DNA of 25,601 nt from positions 1 to 25,601 of the IMG/VR virus record IMGVR_UViG_3300006793_000247. One strand, 5' to 3'. Below the pieces are notes generated by a model, which made no database searches, was not told the origin of the DNA, and saw only the letters and a list, made by a program, of their open reading frames with translations. How positions within the stretch are numbered: the first letter of the stretch is position 1; each line of letters begins with the position of its first letter. This document shows positions 7,895-15,727 of the stretch, in pieces. The translations under genes were made by a program, and so were the position numbers. The stretch comes from a virus.

Positions 7895-10800
7895 TTAGTC
7901 GTCTATTATTATTGGCCATGTTGTGTTATCTGGAGTAAACCCTAGCGTGTTAAGCGAGTGTGTTATCCAGTATAGATAGTAATATTGCCATTGGTCAAAT
8001 GCTTCGCTTCCATCAGGTTTTAGTGGAGGTGTAACAGTGTTTTGATTAGCTCCAGGACCATCCACAATATTCATTTCGTAAACAAATGTTGGGTCAGTTC
8101 CACCAGATAAGTTTACTAAGTTTGCAGTTGATGCTGTCCAGTTATTTGCTGTCCCAAACCTCATTTGCGTCATAAATGCTTGAAAACCAGCATGTCCAGC
8201 TATGTTAATAAAAGCGCCTCTATAAAATCCTGAGTTTGTTCCATTCAATGTTGCAACAGAGCTTCTTAAACTAGCTATATCATTTGTTACTGTTGTATTT
8301 GGAGACGTAGCAAGATTTGCTACGTTTTGTCCATGGCCGTATGGTGTTGATTCATCTTGAAAAGATAAAACAATTACATTTGCAGCATCAGATGGGAAAT
8401 TTCCATCGTTAGGCAAGTCGCTATTCATCACCATTGAAAACGAACGCTCTTGACCATCATTAGTAATAGTAACCTTAGCGTCGTATTCATCGCTTCCGTT
8501 AGTTGCTGGGTCTGTATTACCTTCAGCTTCAGTTCCTTCCGTAGCGTAAAGTTCTTGTAAAACACCTTTTAACGCTCCAGAAACCATTGTCTGCAATGGA
8601 ATGAAAGTCCCTGACATTGAACCTGTACTATCAAAAATTATATATATATATGTGTCTACTGTTATAGCAAGGGCTTGAGTTGTTACGGTAGCTTCTGCGG
8701 CACAAGTCCCACCTCTATCTACAATATATGTAAAACTATCATTTAGGTCTGCCTCTGCGGTATGAGTATAGGTTATAGTGTTGTCAGCATTAATAACAAC
8801 TGTTCCGTTTGTTGGTTGTGTGCCTATCGTAATAGTATAAGGCGAAGGAATTGTATCATTAGCAACTACATTAATTGTTGCGCTTCCTCCGTTTGTTATT
8901 CCTGTTATAGAATCATCAACTAATACTGGAAGTTGGTCAATGTAGTTCCAAATCAAGTATAATTTTTGACTTGTATTATTTCTGTTAAAAGTAAATGAAG
9001 TTGTGTTCTCCTCATCTCCATTAGCTAGTGTTTGTCCTGTAACTGATGGATATGTAGCTTGGTCTATTATATTTTGAACAGTCAACCCACCCGCAGCAGA
9101 AACTAAATAACCTAAGCTATTACAATCATTGAAATCTCCAGTATGAATTCCTGATTGTTTTAATGAAGAAAGCGTTACAGTGTCACCGTTGTCTGGAATA
9201 ATATCACCCCCCATAAAACCAGATAAAGTTTCAAATCTTGTCAATTCATCAGCGTCAAAAATATCTAAATCGGAATTAAACACACCTCCTTGAGCTCCAT
9301 CGTGCTTGTATCTGTTGATAATAGTCTCATTCGCTTCTCCTGCGTCATTCACTACAACTAATATTACTTCAAGAGTTTCTGGTTCTGGACACGTGTGTGT
9401 CAATGTAATAAGAGAAGAAGATGCTGGTGTTATTGTTACATCTGCAATGTTTGTTGTCTCAAGGTCTGTTGACGTTACAGGGAAAGTTACACTTCCTGTT
9501 CCAGTAAGACCATTATTGGTGTATGTGTTTCCGTTGTAAACAACCACTATATCTATAGAGGCTGATGTTGTGTATGCTATGGTAGCTGTACCCGCAAAAG
9601 ACCCTAGGTTTAAATCGTAATTAAATGCTGAGGTAATTGTTCTTGTAAATGTAGAAGCACAATCCACTTCTAATGCTGGTTGAGGCATTTGCTCGTTACC
9701 CATAGACAAAACATATTGATGATACTTTGGGTCAAAACCACCTATGTTAAAGTTTGTTTTATTATTGTATAAGTTTTCCTTAAAAAACGCCTTCATTCCT
9801 GCGTATGATATAGGTGTTATACCATCTGCTCCAAGCCTTAATACCGCACCCCTATTAGGGTCTGCAAAATACAATCTACCCTCGTAATGACCAAAAGACT
9901 CTGGATTTACAGAAATTCCGTATTCTCCAGAATAAGGAACATCTTGACCCAAAACTTTTTCTATTTGAGATATACTTCCGCTTCCATCTGGACTGTTTAG
10001 TATGTTTTTTCCGTAAAGAACCTTTGAAACTCTATCTTCTTGAAAAACAATCAAGTCCGATTCTCTAGCAAATAGCTTTTGAATAGAACCATATTTCATG
10101 TCCATATACTTTGTTATCCCTCTACTTGAGTTAAACTCATTTAATGTGTTATACCCAGTATTTTCGTTAAAAGCGCCGCTATATATGAGTTTATTTCTGT
10201 CTTCTTTTCTTTCATAACCCTCCACTATCGCTATGTTTGGCCTAGATTTTATATCAAAAACAGGCTTAAATCTATCGTCTTTTACTCTTATTGATTCAGC
10301 GCCATTTCCAAAACTAAAACAGTTACCAAAACCAAGCACTGAAATAGCTGGGTCTGTGGCTGTTTGGTCTTGCTCATTACCTTTGTGTAGCCCATTTTCA
10401 ATTAAAAAAGTCTCTTCAGTTTCGTAATAAATCTCATCATCTATCTCTGTTGGCTCTGTTTCAAATATTAAAATCCCATTAGTGAGAATTATATCTATAG
10501 TACTTGTTAGATAAGACCTTTCTAAACCACTGGTTCTTTCTGATGTAGTTACATGAAGTAACGTTAAGTCTCTTGTTGCATCTGCCTTGTAAAAGGTTAA
10601 TATAAAATCATCACTAGGATTTTGCTGAAAAGATTCTATTCTAAAACGAACAGCTGTTGCGTCCAGCCTGAAAGAAACCTCCTCACTAGGGAAAGCTGTT
10701 TCATTTTCCATCCACTGAACAAATGGATTAAGCCTTGTGGGTGAATTAGCAGCGCAAGTGTAATTTCCGTTGACAGTAAATTTTCCGTTCCAATTAAAAT

Positions 10801-13150
10801 TATCACCTATCTCTTCGTACTTAAAGTCTAATTTTATTTGTGAGCCAGTGTTTAAATCTTGATTTATATATGTATCAGTATCTTCGTCTAATAACTGTAG
10901 TATACCCTTGGATTTATCTCCATAGGAACCAAAAGAAAAGCCTCCAAATAATTCAAAATGTGGAAGAGTATGATTATTATAGCCGCTACTGGTTCTGCTT
11001 TTTTTACTTCTTTTATGGTAATTTTGAAAGTTATTAGGATTAAAATCCATATTAAAATTAAGTGGCCTAATTTTCATATAGGTCCCTGATTTCTCAAGAA
11101 TATCATTACCTGGTAGCCACCCCTTTTCACCTTGTGGTTCGTCAGCAGCGTTTTTAGTAGTAACCTCAAGAACCTTACACTTTACCTCTTGGTCTAAAGG
11201 GCCATCATCATCTGATTTTACAATTAAAACTGTACCAGCTTCTACTTTTCCTAAATTTGCGCCTTGAAGCAAAACCCATCTATAAAGGTCTTCTTCATAA
11301 AAAAGACTTGCATACATGGTAAAATGAGGTGTCTTATTTACCTTTACAAAATACTTATATCTATTTGCCCAATAAGGTGCTGGATTTGATATAGAAACTT
11401 TTAACTTATTTATATCTATACTGTTTTGTATAGGAACAAAAACCTCGCTGGAAGATTCTCCTAAAGATTCTTTTGGAAGTAAAACACTAGAGTATCTGCC
11501 ATATGAATCTAAATAAACCAAACCAACCTCATAGCTTCTTATAGATTTCAAAGAAACATTACTTGAATCTTCTTTTATCGCTGCAACATTGTCTGTTTTA
11601 AATTTATATGGTTCGTCTATGTCTGTAAAATCATCGTCATCAGTAACAGCAGGAGTGTTGTCGACTGTGTGTGTTAATGTAGGAGCTAAAAGTGTAAAAG
11701 ACGTTTGTGTGTTTGAGTCTAAAACAAAGTCTCCGTACTCTGTGTCTGTAACATCATCTGGCGGAACCGTATTTACTACTGCAGAAAAAGAGCCGCTTAA
11801 AGACGTTAAGAAGTCTGAAAACTCGTTAGATAAAACTATATCGTCAAAAGAAGTGTAGTCTTGTGAAAGAACAAAAGCTCCTTGCACATCTCCCTCTCCT
11901 CCAAAGTATTGGTTTGGAGCTGTACCCGCTTCATCAGATTCCAATAATAAAAACACAGATATAGTATTTCCTTCTTTTAATTCATATCCATCAAAATCAA
12001 AAGTTATTTTAGTGTCACCAGATGTTCTTGAGCCTTCTATTATTTCCCCCTCCTGTGATTTTGATTCTAGAGAAACATTATAATTTATTTTTATCAATTC
12101 CTCCGAATCTTCCTGCTCCAGTAAATCGTATTGACTTGTAGTATTTCCAAGAACTATTCTGTCGTTAATTATATCCTGAGCCTTTGCGGTTAAAGGAACA
12201 TCATCGAAAGTTCTAAAAACCTCATCTTGTGGTAGTGTTTTGTATATTTTTTTATTAGCAAACTCATAAGTTTGATTAGTATTATCTAATATAGAGCTTT
12301 CTTTTTTGTTTATATTGTCTATAATGTATATTGTTGGCTCTACTGGGTATTTAAAAAGCAGTTGAATGTCTGTAACCCTGTGGTCTCCACTGTCATACGT
12401 TAATCTGTATCCATTAAAAACGTTCTCCATTCCATTATTTTCCATAGAAGCAAAATCTATTTCAAACAACTTTGGAGAAAAATTAAAGTAAGTAAACGAA
12501 GAACAAGCAGAATAACCCCCGTCTAAATACCTATATCTAGTTGCAAATGCAAAGAAATTTTCTTTTACAGCGTTTTCTGTCGCAAACCCCGTATTAAAAG
12601 GAACAACAGTAGGTGCTTTAAAGGGAGGTTTTTTGTACAAAGAAATATCATCTTCATAAAAATTGTTTAGTCCATATGACTTTGACCTATTAATGTCAAT
12701 CATTCTAGGTTGGTTTAACCCATCCGTAAACAATAAAAGCTTTGATTTTTTTGATGCGTTGTATATAACGTTTACACCAGTAATTTTGTAGTCTTTGCTA
12801 AACCCTAAAACTTGTTCGTCACCAATTCTCTCGTCTACTAATACTTGAGATGTAATTTGGTTTGTTCGGTCGTACTCATATATATATGAAAAACCGTCGT
12901 CATTAACGATAAACCAATATATCTTCTCCTCTGCTTCATCTGAAACAGAGCCGATACATTCTGGGTTATTTAATAAGTTAAGGTTGGTTAATTGTATGTT
13001 TCCTTTTTCATTTTCAATAGCACCCGCATCTGAGCCAGCGGTATTTAGGACACGTATGTTTTTCGCGTCAATAAACTCGCCATTTTGAATAAGACGTTCA
13101 TCAACGTCCTTATTCATTTTACCTGTAGAAAATAAATTTTGTATCTTCAT
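7895..13150 (-). CDS. Very long tail (muzzle/tail tubular B-like) protein with C-terminal Ig-like and von Willebrand A domains
   Basis: A 1751-residue protein. The N-terminus (MKIQNLFSTGKMNKDVDERL) and the beta-rich first ~1150 residues match the long tail nozzle proteins of crAss-like and related marine podoviruses; repeats such as GHYEGRLYFADPNRGAVLRL (about 1085-1105) and GGFDPKYHQYVLSM (about 1136-1150) look like beta-propeller strands. From about 1155 the character changes to Thr/Asn/Ser-rich extracellular modules: an Ig-like stretch (about 1160-1290), then a Big_9/cadherin-like repeat (about 1405-1490; PTNGTVVINADNTITYTH, DSFTYIVDRGG), then a von Willebrand A domain (about 1500-1751). 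The last has a MIDAS-like motif DSTGSMSG with Asp1507, Thr1509 and Ser1511, plus a later VIVLSFQDES with Asp1599. The gene starts 1 nt after the 295-aa connector gene. I infer that the body forms the tail nozzle and that the C-terminal modules are surface-exposed, perhaps binding the host in a metal-dependent way. Confidence 0.85.
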   Translation of the reverse strand: MKIQNLFSTGKMNKDVDERLIQNGEFIDAKNIRVLNTAGSDAGAIENEKGNIQLTNLNLLNNPECIGSVSDEAEEKIYWFIVNDDGFSYIYEYDRTNQITSQVLVDERIGDEQVLGFSKDYKITGVNVIYNASKKSKLLLFTDGLNQPRMIDINRSKSYGLNNFYEDDISLYKKPPFKAPTVVPFNTGFATENAVKENFFAFATRYRYLDGGYSACSSFTYFNFSPKLFEIDFASMENNGMENVFNGYRLTYDSGDHRVTDIQLLFKYPVEPTIYIIDNINKKESSILDNTNQTYEFANKKIYKTLPQDEVFRTFDDVPLTAKAQDIINDRIVLGNTTSQYDLLEQEDSEELIKINYNVSLESKSQEGEIIEGSRTSGDTKITFDFDGYELKEGNTISVFLLLESDEAGTAPNQYFGGEGDVQGAFVLSQDYTSFDDIVLSNEFSDFLTSLSGSFSAVVNTVPPDDVTDTEYGDFVLDSNTQTSFTLLAPTLTHTVDNTPAVTDDDDFTDIDEPYKFKTDNVAAIKEDSSNVSLKSIRSYEVGLVYLDSYGRYSSVLLPKESLGESSSEVFVPIQNSIDINKLKVSISNPAPYWANRYKYFVKVNKTPHFTMYASLFYEEDLYRWVLLQGANLGKVEAGTVLIVKSDDDGPLDQEVKCKVLEVTTKNAADEPQGEKGWLPGNDILEKSGTYMKIRPLNFNMDFNPNNFQNYHKRSKKSRTSSGYNNHTLPHFELFGGFSFGSYGDKSKGILQLLDEDTDTYINQDLNTGSQIKLDFKYEEIGDNFNWNGKFTVNGNYTCAANSPTRLNPFVQWMENETAFPSEEVSFRLDATAVRFRIESFQQNPSDDFILTFYKADATRDLTLLHVTTSERTSGLERSYLTSTIDIILTNGILIFETEPTEIDDEIYYETEETFLIENGLHKGNEQDQTATDPAISVLGFGNCFSFGNGAESIRVKDDRFKPVFDIKSRPNIAIVEGYERKEDRNKLIYSGAFNENTGYNTLNEFNSSRGITKYMDMKYGSIQKLFARESDLIVFQEDRVSKVLYGKNILNSPDGSGSISQIEKVLGQDVPYSGEYGISVNPESFGHYEGRLYFADPNRGAVLRLGADGITPISYAGMKAFFKENLYNNKTNFNIGGFDPKYHQYVLSMGNEQMPQPALEVDCASTFTRTITSAFNYDLNLGSFAGTATIAYTTSASIDIVVVYNGNTYTNNGLTGTGSVTFPVTSTDLETTNIADVTITPASSSLITLTHTCPEPETLEVILVVVNDAGEANETIINRYKHDGAQGGVFNSDLDIFDADELTRFETLSGFMGGDIIPDNGDTVTLSSLKQSGIHTGDFNDCNSLGYLVSAAGGLTVQNIIDQATYPSVTGQTLANGDEENTTSFTFNRNNTSQKLYLIWNYIDQLPVLVDDSITGITNGGSATINVVANDTIPSPYTITIGTQPTNGTVVINADNTITYTHTAEADLNDSFTYIVDRGGTCAAEATVTTQALAITVDTYIYIIFDSTGSMSGTFIPLQTMVSGALKGVLQELYATEGTEAEGNTDPATNGSDEYDAKVTITNDGQERSFSMVMNSDLPNDGNFPSDAANVIVLSFQDESTPYGHGQNVANLATSPNTTVTNDIASLRSSVATLNGTNSGFYRGAFINIAGHAGFQAFMTQMRFGTANNWTASTANLVNLSGGTDPTFVYEMNIVDGPGANQNTVTPPLKPDGSEAFDQWQYYYLYWITHSLNTLGFTPDNTTWPIIIDD

Positions 13151-13151
13151 A

Positions 13152-14039
13152 TTACTTTATCCACTTATCTCGTCCTCGTAAAATCTGAGTAAGTTCACCT
13201 AGTTTTATAGAGTTTAATCTAATCTTAGTATTTCTTAATGACGCTGAAGCTTGTTTCTGAGCTCTTCTTACGATATACTCTTGAACTCCAAATTTCTGCT
13301 TTAATATGCTAGACACTAAGTAATCATACATAAACGTCTCTGCTAATTTATGAACTTTTATTTCATCGTCAGCAAGTCCGTATATTCCATCAGACACATA
13401 CTCTATAACAATCTGCTTACCCAACAAATCTGAGCTGAATAAAATAAAACCTTGATTTTTATCTAATACATAACTGCCATTGTTGTTAGCAGTAGAAGTA
13501 TCCATTCCAAAATTTTGCCCTAAATGATTTGGGTTTGGTTTTTTTGGAGTAGAAGATGATTGATTGCTCCAGTTAGTTTCTATAACAGGAGTACCTGTAA
13601 GAGCATCATCGTTATGGTCCATAAGAATGTTTTTATGAACTGTATTGTCTTGCAAATAACTTGTTGGAGTAGCTGTTCTATGGTTAGGCATTATTGGGTG
13701 AGTAAGACCCTCATCTCCTACAAATGAAACTTTTACACAGCTAACAAAATCATGAGGCAAATGCATCTTAAGCGTATCAGGAAGCTCTGCTTCAAATTGC
13801 TGAATTTCTCTTAATGCATCATAGTGAATCTCCTGAAGACCCCTTTTTGCGTGAAAAATAACTTCGTTTCTGTCAGCTTTGTTTATGACCTTATCGTCAC
13901 CCACGTATGTTAGTAAAAAGTTGTTTATAATGTCTCGCAACAAAAGATACTGATATGTACCCCAGTTTTCGTCTCTAGGGTTATTCCCGTTGTTTTGATA
14001 ATATTCTCTATGGTCTATGTATGTTCCTATAATTGGCAT
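13152..14039 (-). CDS. Tail connector/ring protein (tail tubular A-like)
   Basis: A 295-residue protein starting at ATG 14039, 3 nt after the stop of the 247-aa gene and ending 1 nt before the long tail gene. The N-terminal half is helical, with a region of the type NKADRNEVIFHAKRGLQEIH (about 58-77) followed by a beta segment (LPHDFVSCVKVSFVGDEG). This helix-then-DF/V-V pattern is what I expect of gp11-like adaptor or ring proteins that stack under the portal in podoviruses, including ring proteins of crAss-like phages. The middle third is Asn/Ser/Thr-rich and likely a loop, and the C-terminus is again helical and basic. Its position between the other connector gene and the long tail protein supports a place in the head-tail neck. 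The role is inferred; I cannot say which ring it would be. Confidence 0.7.
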   Translation of the reverse strand: MPIIGTYIDHREYYQNNGNNPRDENWGTYQYLLLRDIINNFLLTYVGDDKVINKADRNEVIFHAKRGLQEIHYDALREIQQFEAELPDTLKMHLPHDFVSCVKVSFVGDEGLTHPIMPNHRTATPTSYLQDNTVHKNILMDHNDDALTGTPVIETNWSNQSSSTPKKPNPNHLGQNFGMDTSTANNNGSYVLDKNQGFILFSSDLLGKQIVIEYVSDGIYGLADDEIKVHKLAETFMYDYLVSSILKQKFGVQEYIVRRAQKQASASLRNTKIRLNSIKLGELTQILRGRDKWIK

Positions 14040-14042
14040 GCT

Positions 14043-14786
14043 CTATGAATTTTGTTTTGCGTATTCAACTTGCTCTTGCTGGGCCGCAACCTGTACGACG
14101 TCAGCTTCCCTAATGCTTAGACCAGCGTATTTACATATCTTAATTACTAATTCCGTTTCATCTTCTTCAGATATTTCGAAATTCGTAGAACTATCTGCGT
14201 TGTATACTGGGTCTGAATTAATAGTTACATATCCCCAGTTTGGGTCTAATGGCTTTCTTATATAATTTGCTTGTACTAAAGTTTGTATAGATAACGGGCG
14301 AACAAATATATTATTACCAGAACGAACATACACAGGGTATGTTACAGTTGGTTTAGTTAGATTGCTGTTCACAATCATATCAAATTTATGAGGAGCCACT
14401 GACTGAACAATCCTTCCACCGCTCATTGTTGTGTCTGTTCCAAAACCTCCTCCGTAAGTAATATTTATTAGCTTATAAAGGTCAGAAGGCAACTGAAAAT
14501 AGTCTTGTTCTTCGCCGTTGTTTGAATCAATAGAGGTGTACGTTAAACTAGTGTTTGCGTAAAACCTATCTATTTTATCCTGAATGTGCTGAACTGTATC
14601 TCCATAATTTAAAGATTTTTTTCTTGAATTTTGCAAGGCAACAGCTTTAGATATATCTGTAAAATAAGACTCAAAAATCTCTAATTGAGCTTGCTTTGCA
14701 AAATAATTAAACTCTGATGGTGATACATACCCCCTGTTATCTTTGTTCAGCAAAAACAAAACAGTATTTCTTATGCTATTTATCAT
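14043..14786 (-). CDS. Head-tail connector/ring-type structural protein
   Basis: A 247-residue protein, first gene after the terminator/promoter region at 14802-14842. The N-terminal ~70 residues are helical (NRGYVSPSEFNYFAKQAQLE at about 17-36), a start I associate with conserved virion proteins encoded just before the gp11-like connector in marine Bacteroidetes phages and crAss-like phages. The centre is beta-rich with LPSDLYKLINITYGGG at about 98-113, and the C-terminal 35 residues return to an Asp/Glu-rich helix. ATG at 14786 is preceded by an A/T-rich leader of 15 nt measured from the promoter box. It ends with TAG, 3 nt before the next start. Neck (ring/adaptor) function is inferred from pattern and order; no enzymatic motif is visible. 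Confidence 0.65.
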   Translation of the reverse strand: MINSIRNTVLFLLNKDNRGYVSPSEFNYFAKQAQLEIFESYFTDISKAVALQNSRKKSLNYGDTVQHIQDKIDRFYANTSLTYTSIDSNNGEEQDYFQLPSDLYKLINITYGGGFGTDTTMSGGRIVQSVAPHKFDMIVNSNLTKPTVTYPVYVRSGNNIFVRPLSIQTLVQANYIRKPLDPNWGYVTINSDPVYNADSSTNFEISEEDETELVIKICKYAGLSIREADVVQVAAQQEQVEYAKQNS

Positions 14787-14801
14787 AGGATATATTTTCT
14801 A

Positions 14802-14829
14802 CAAAAGTACAAAAAAAAAGAGGTCACAA
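14802..14829 (-). promoter_or_regulatory. Candidate Bacteroidetes-type promoter driving the tail module
   Basis: On the minus strand, TACTTTTG at 14809-14802 matches the TAnnTTTG -7 box exactly, and a TTG at 14829-14827 lies 17 nt upstream, in the -33 position reported for Flavobacterium-type promoters. The -7 box ends 15 nt before the ATG at 14786. The -33 element falls inside the terminator hairpin and the U-tract forms most of the spacer, so terminator and promoter share DNA. This is the best promoter candidate in the window because both elements and spacing fit. Confidence 0.55.
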
Positions 14830-14842
14830 TTTGTGGCCTCTT
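14811..14842 (-). terminator. Intrinsic terminator between head and tail modules
   Basis: On the minus strand, arms AGAGGCCACA and TGTGACCTCT (14832-14841 and 14819-14828) flank a 3-base AAT loop, with one C-A mismatch and one extra A-T pair outside. A run of nine T residues follows directly (14819-14811). This is the classic hairpin plus U-tract form, 40 nt after the stop of the 258-aa gene. Confidence 0.8.
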
Positions 14843-14863
14843 CCCCCCTTTCACGGTACACAA

Positions 14864-14877
14864 AAAGTAATTACTTT
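14864..14877. repeat. Perfect 14-bp palindrome after the 258-aa gene
   Basis: AAAGTAATTACTTT reads the same on both strands and sits 4 nt after the stop codon of the 258-aa gene, before the terminator hairpin. It could be a small protein-binding site or part of RNA folding near the terminator. An AT-rich genome makes short palindromes fairly likely by chance. Confidence 0.35.
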
Positions 14878-14881
14878 ATAA

Positions 14882-15658
14882 TTACAATTTGTTAGTAATG
14901 TTTTGTAAAACGTCCAATCCTTCGTCTGTCTTGAAAAATAAAGCTAAAGCGCTATAAACATTTTCTCCATAAGGAGCTACGATTATTTGCTCTTTTTTAT
15001 TATCTCCCCATACAACTGTTCTATTATCTTGTTTTATATGAAGAATATTCATTTCAACAGCTCTAACAGCTAAGTTTCTTAGCTTTAGATTTTCATCGTT
15101 AATTAGATTCATGAACTCAGCTGGGTTTTTCTTAGCCCAAAGAATCATATCTCTTCTTAATTCCGAAGATGTCATAGATGAAACATTACCTTTCATAACA
15201 ACCCTAGCTATTGCTTCAAGGTCATTAATGTCAAGATTTTTAGCTTCTACTTGAGCATCAATTTCACTGTAGATGTCTTCAACCTCTTTACTAGCTTCTT
15301 GCTCTTTGTCTAATTCGAAAAAAAGCTTGTTAAACTGAGGATGAATCATTAAAAACTTTTGAAGATTAACATTCCAAGATGGAACTATTAGTGTTCCGTT
15401 TTCAAATGTAACAGGTTCAAGAGTAACAACGCCATCTTGCTCATCCACAAAAGGAGTAAGTTGATTTGTTGCATATCTTAAAGCTCTGTTTAAAGAACCA
15501 TCAAAATAAGTAAGTGGTCTTCTTGATGTGTGTTTGACTGATATCATCAGTCTTATAGGAGAAGAGTTTCCTTTTAAAATGAATACTCTGTCTTTTTGTT
15601 CTAGTTCTGGTAAAATTGAGTTATAACCAAAACTTTTTGTTGCAGTTTTTGTTGCCAT
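14882..15658 (-). CDS. Conserved head-module protein of unknown role
   Basis: A 258-residue protein encoded alone between two terminators, just after the major capsid gene. I recognise the pattern from marine Bacteroidetes phages, where a protein of this kind often follows the capsid gene: a short N-terminal FGYNS, then PLTYFDGSLNRALRYATNQL (about 48-67) and a conserved VPSWNVNLQKFLMIHPQFNK (about 93-112). A helical middle follows (about 118-165) with an ELRRDMILWAKKNPAEFMNL stretch near 166-185, and the end is APYGENVYSAL with TDEGLDVLQNI. No catalytic motif is visible. Candidates are a capsid auxiliary, head-completion or connector protein; I infer a virion role from its place only. It may be read by partial readthrough of the capsid terminator, because its AT-only leader has no clear promoter box. 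Confidence 0.6.
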   Translation of the reverse strand: MATKTATKSFGYNSILPELEQKDRVFILKGNSSPIRLMISVKHTSRRPLTYFDGSLNRALRYATNQLTPFVDEQDGVVTLEPVTFENGTLIVPSWNVNLQKFLMIHPQFNKLFFELDKEQEASKEVEDIYSEIDAQVEAKNLDINDLEAIARVVMKGNVSSMTSSELRRDMILWAKKNPAEFMNLINDENLKLRNLAVRAVEMNILHIKQDNRTVVWGDNKKEQIIVAPYGENVYSALALFFKTDEGLDVLQNITNKL

Positions 15659-15682
15659 TATATTTAATATTTAATTTAATTT

Positions 15683-15714
15683 AAAAAAAAGGAGAGGGGC
15701 TTTAATAAGCCCCT
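15683..15714 (-). terminator. Intrinsic terminator downstream of the major capsid gene
   Basis: On the minus strand, perfect 8-bp arms AGGGGCTT and AAGCCCCT (15707-15714 and 15695-15702) flank a 4-base ATTA loop. CTCC and a run of eight T residues (15690-15683) follow. The hairpin begins 14 nt after the capsid stop codon. It should end or thin transcription after the capsid gene, favouring capsid over the downstream gene. Confidence 0.85.
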
Positions 15715-15727
15715 TCCTTATTTAATA

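Noticed and set aside
8639-8651. Short TA repeat (TATATATATATA).
   Set aside because: It encodes the Tyr-Ile-Tyr-Ile-Ile strand at the start of the vWA domain and is not a separate element.
11589-11858. Plus-strand 89-codon open frame and similar ones antisense to the long tail gene.
   Set aside because: They are Ser/Val/Thr-rich mirror readings of Asp/Thr/Asn codons in the tail gene, with no independent support.
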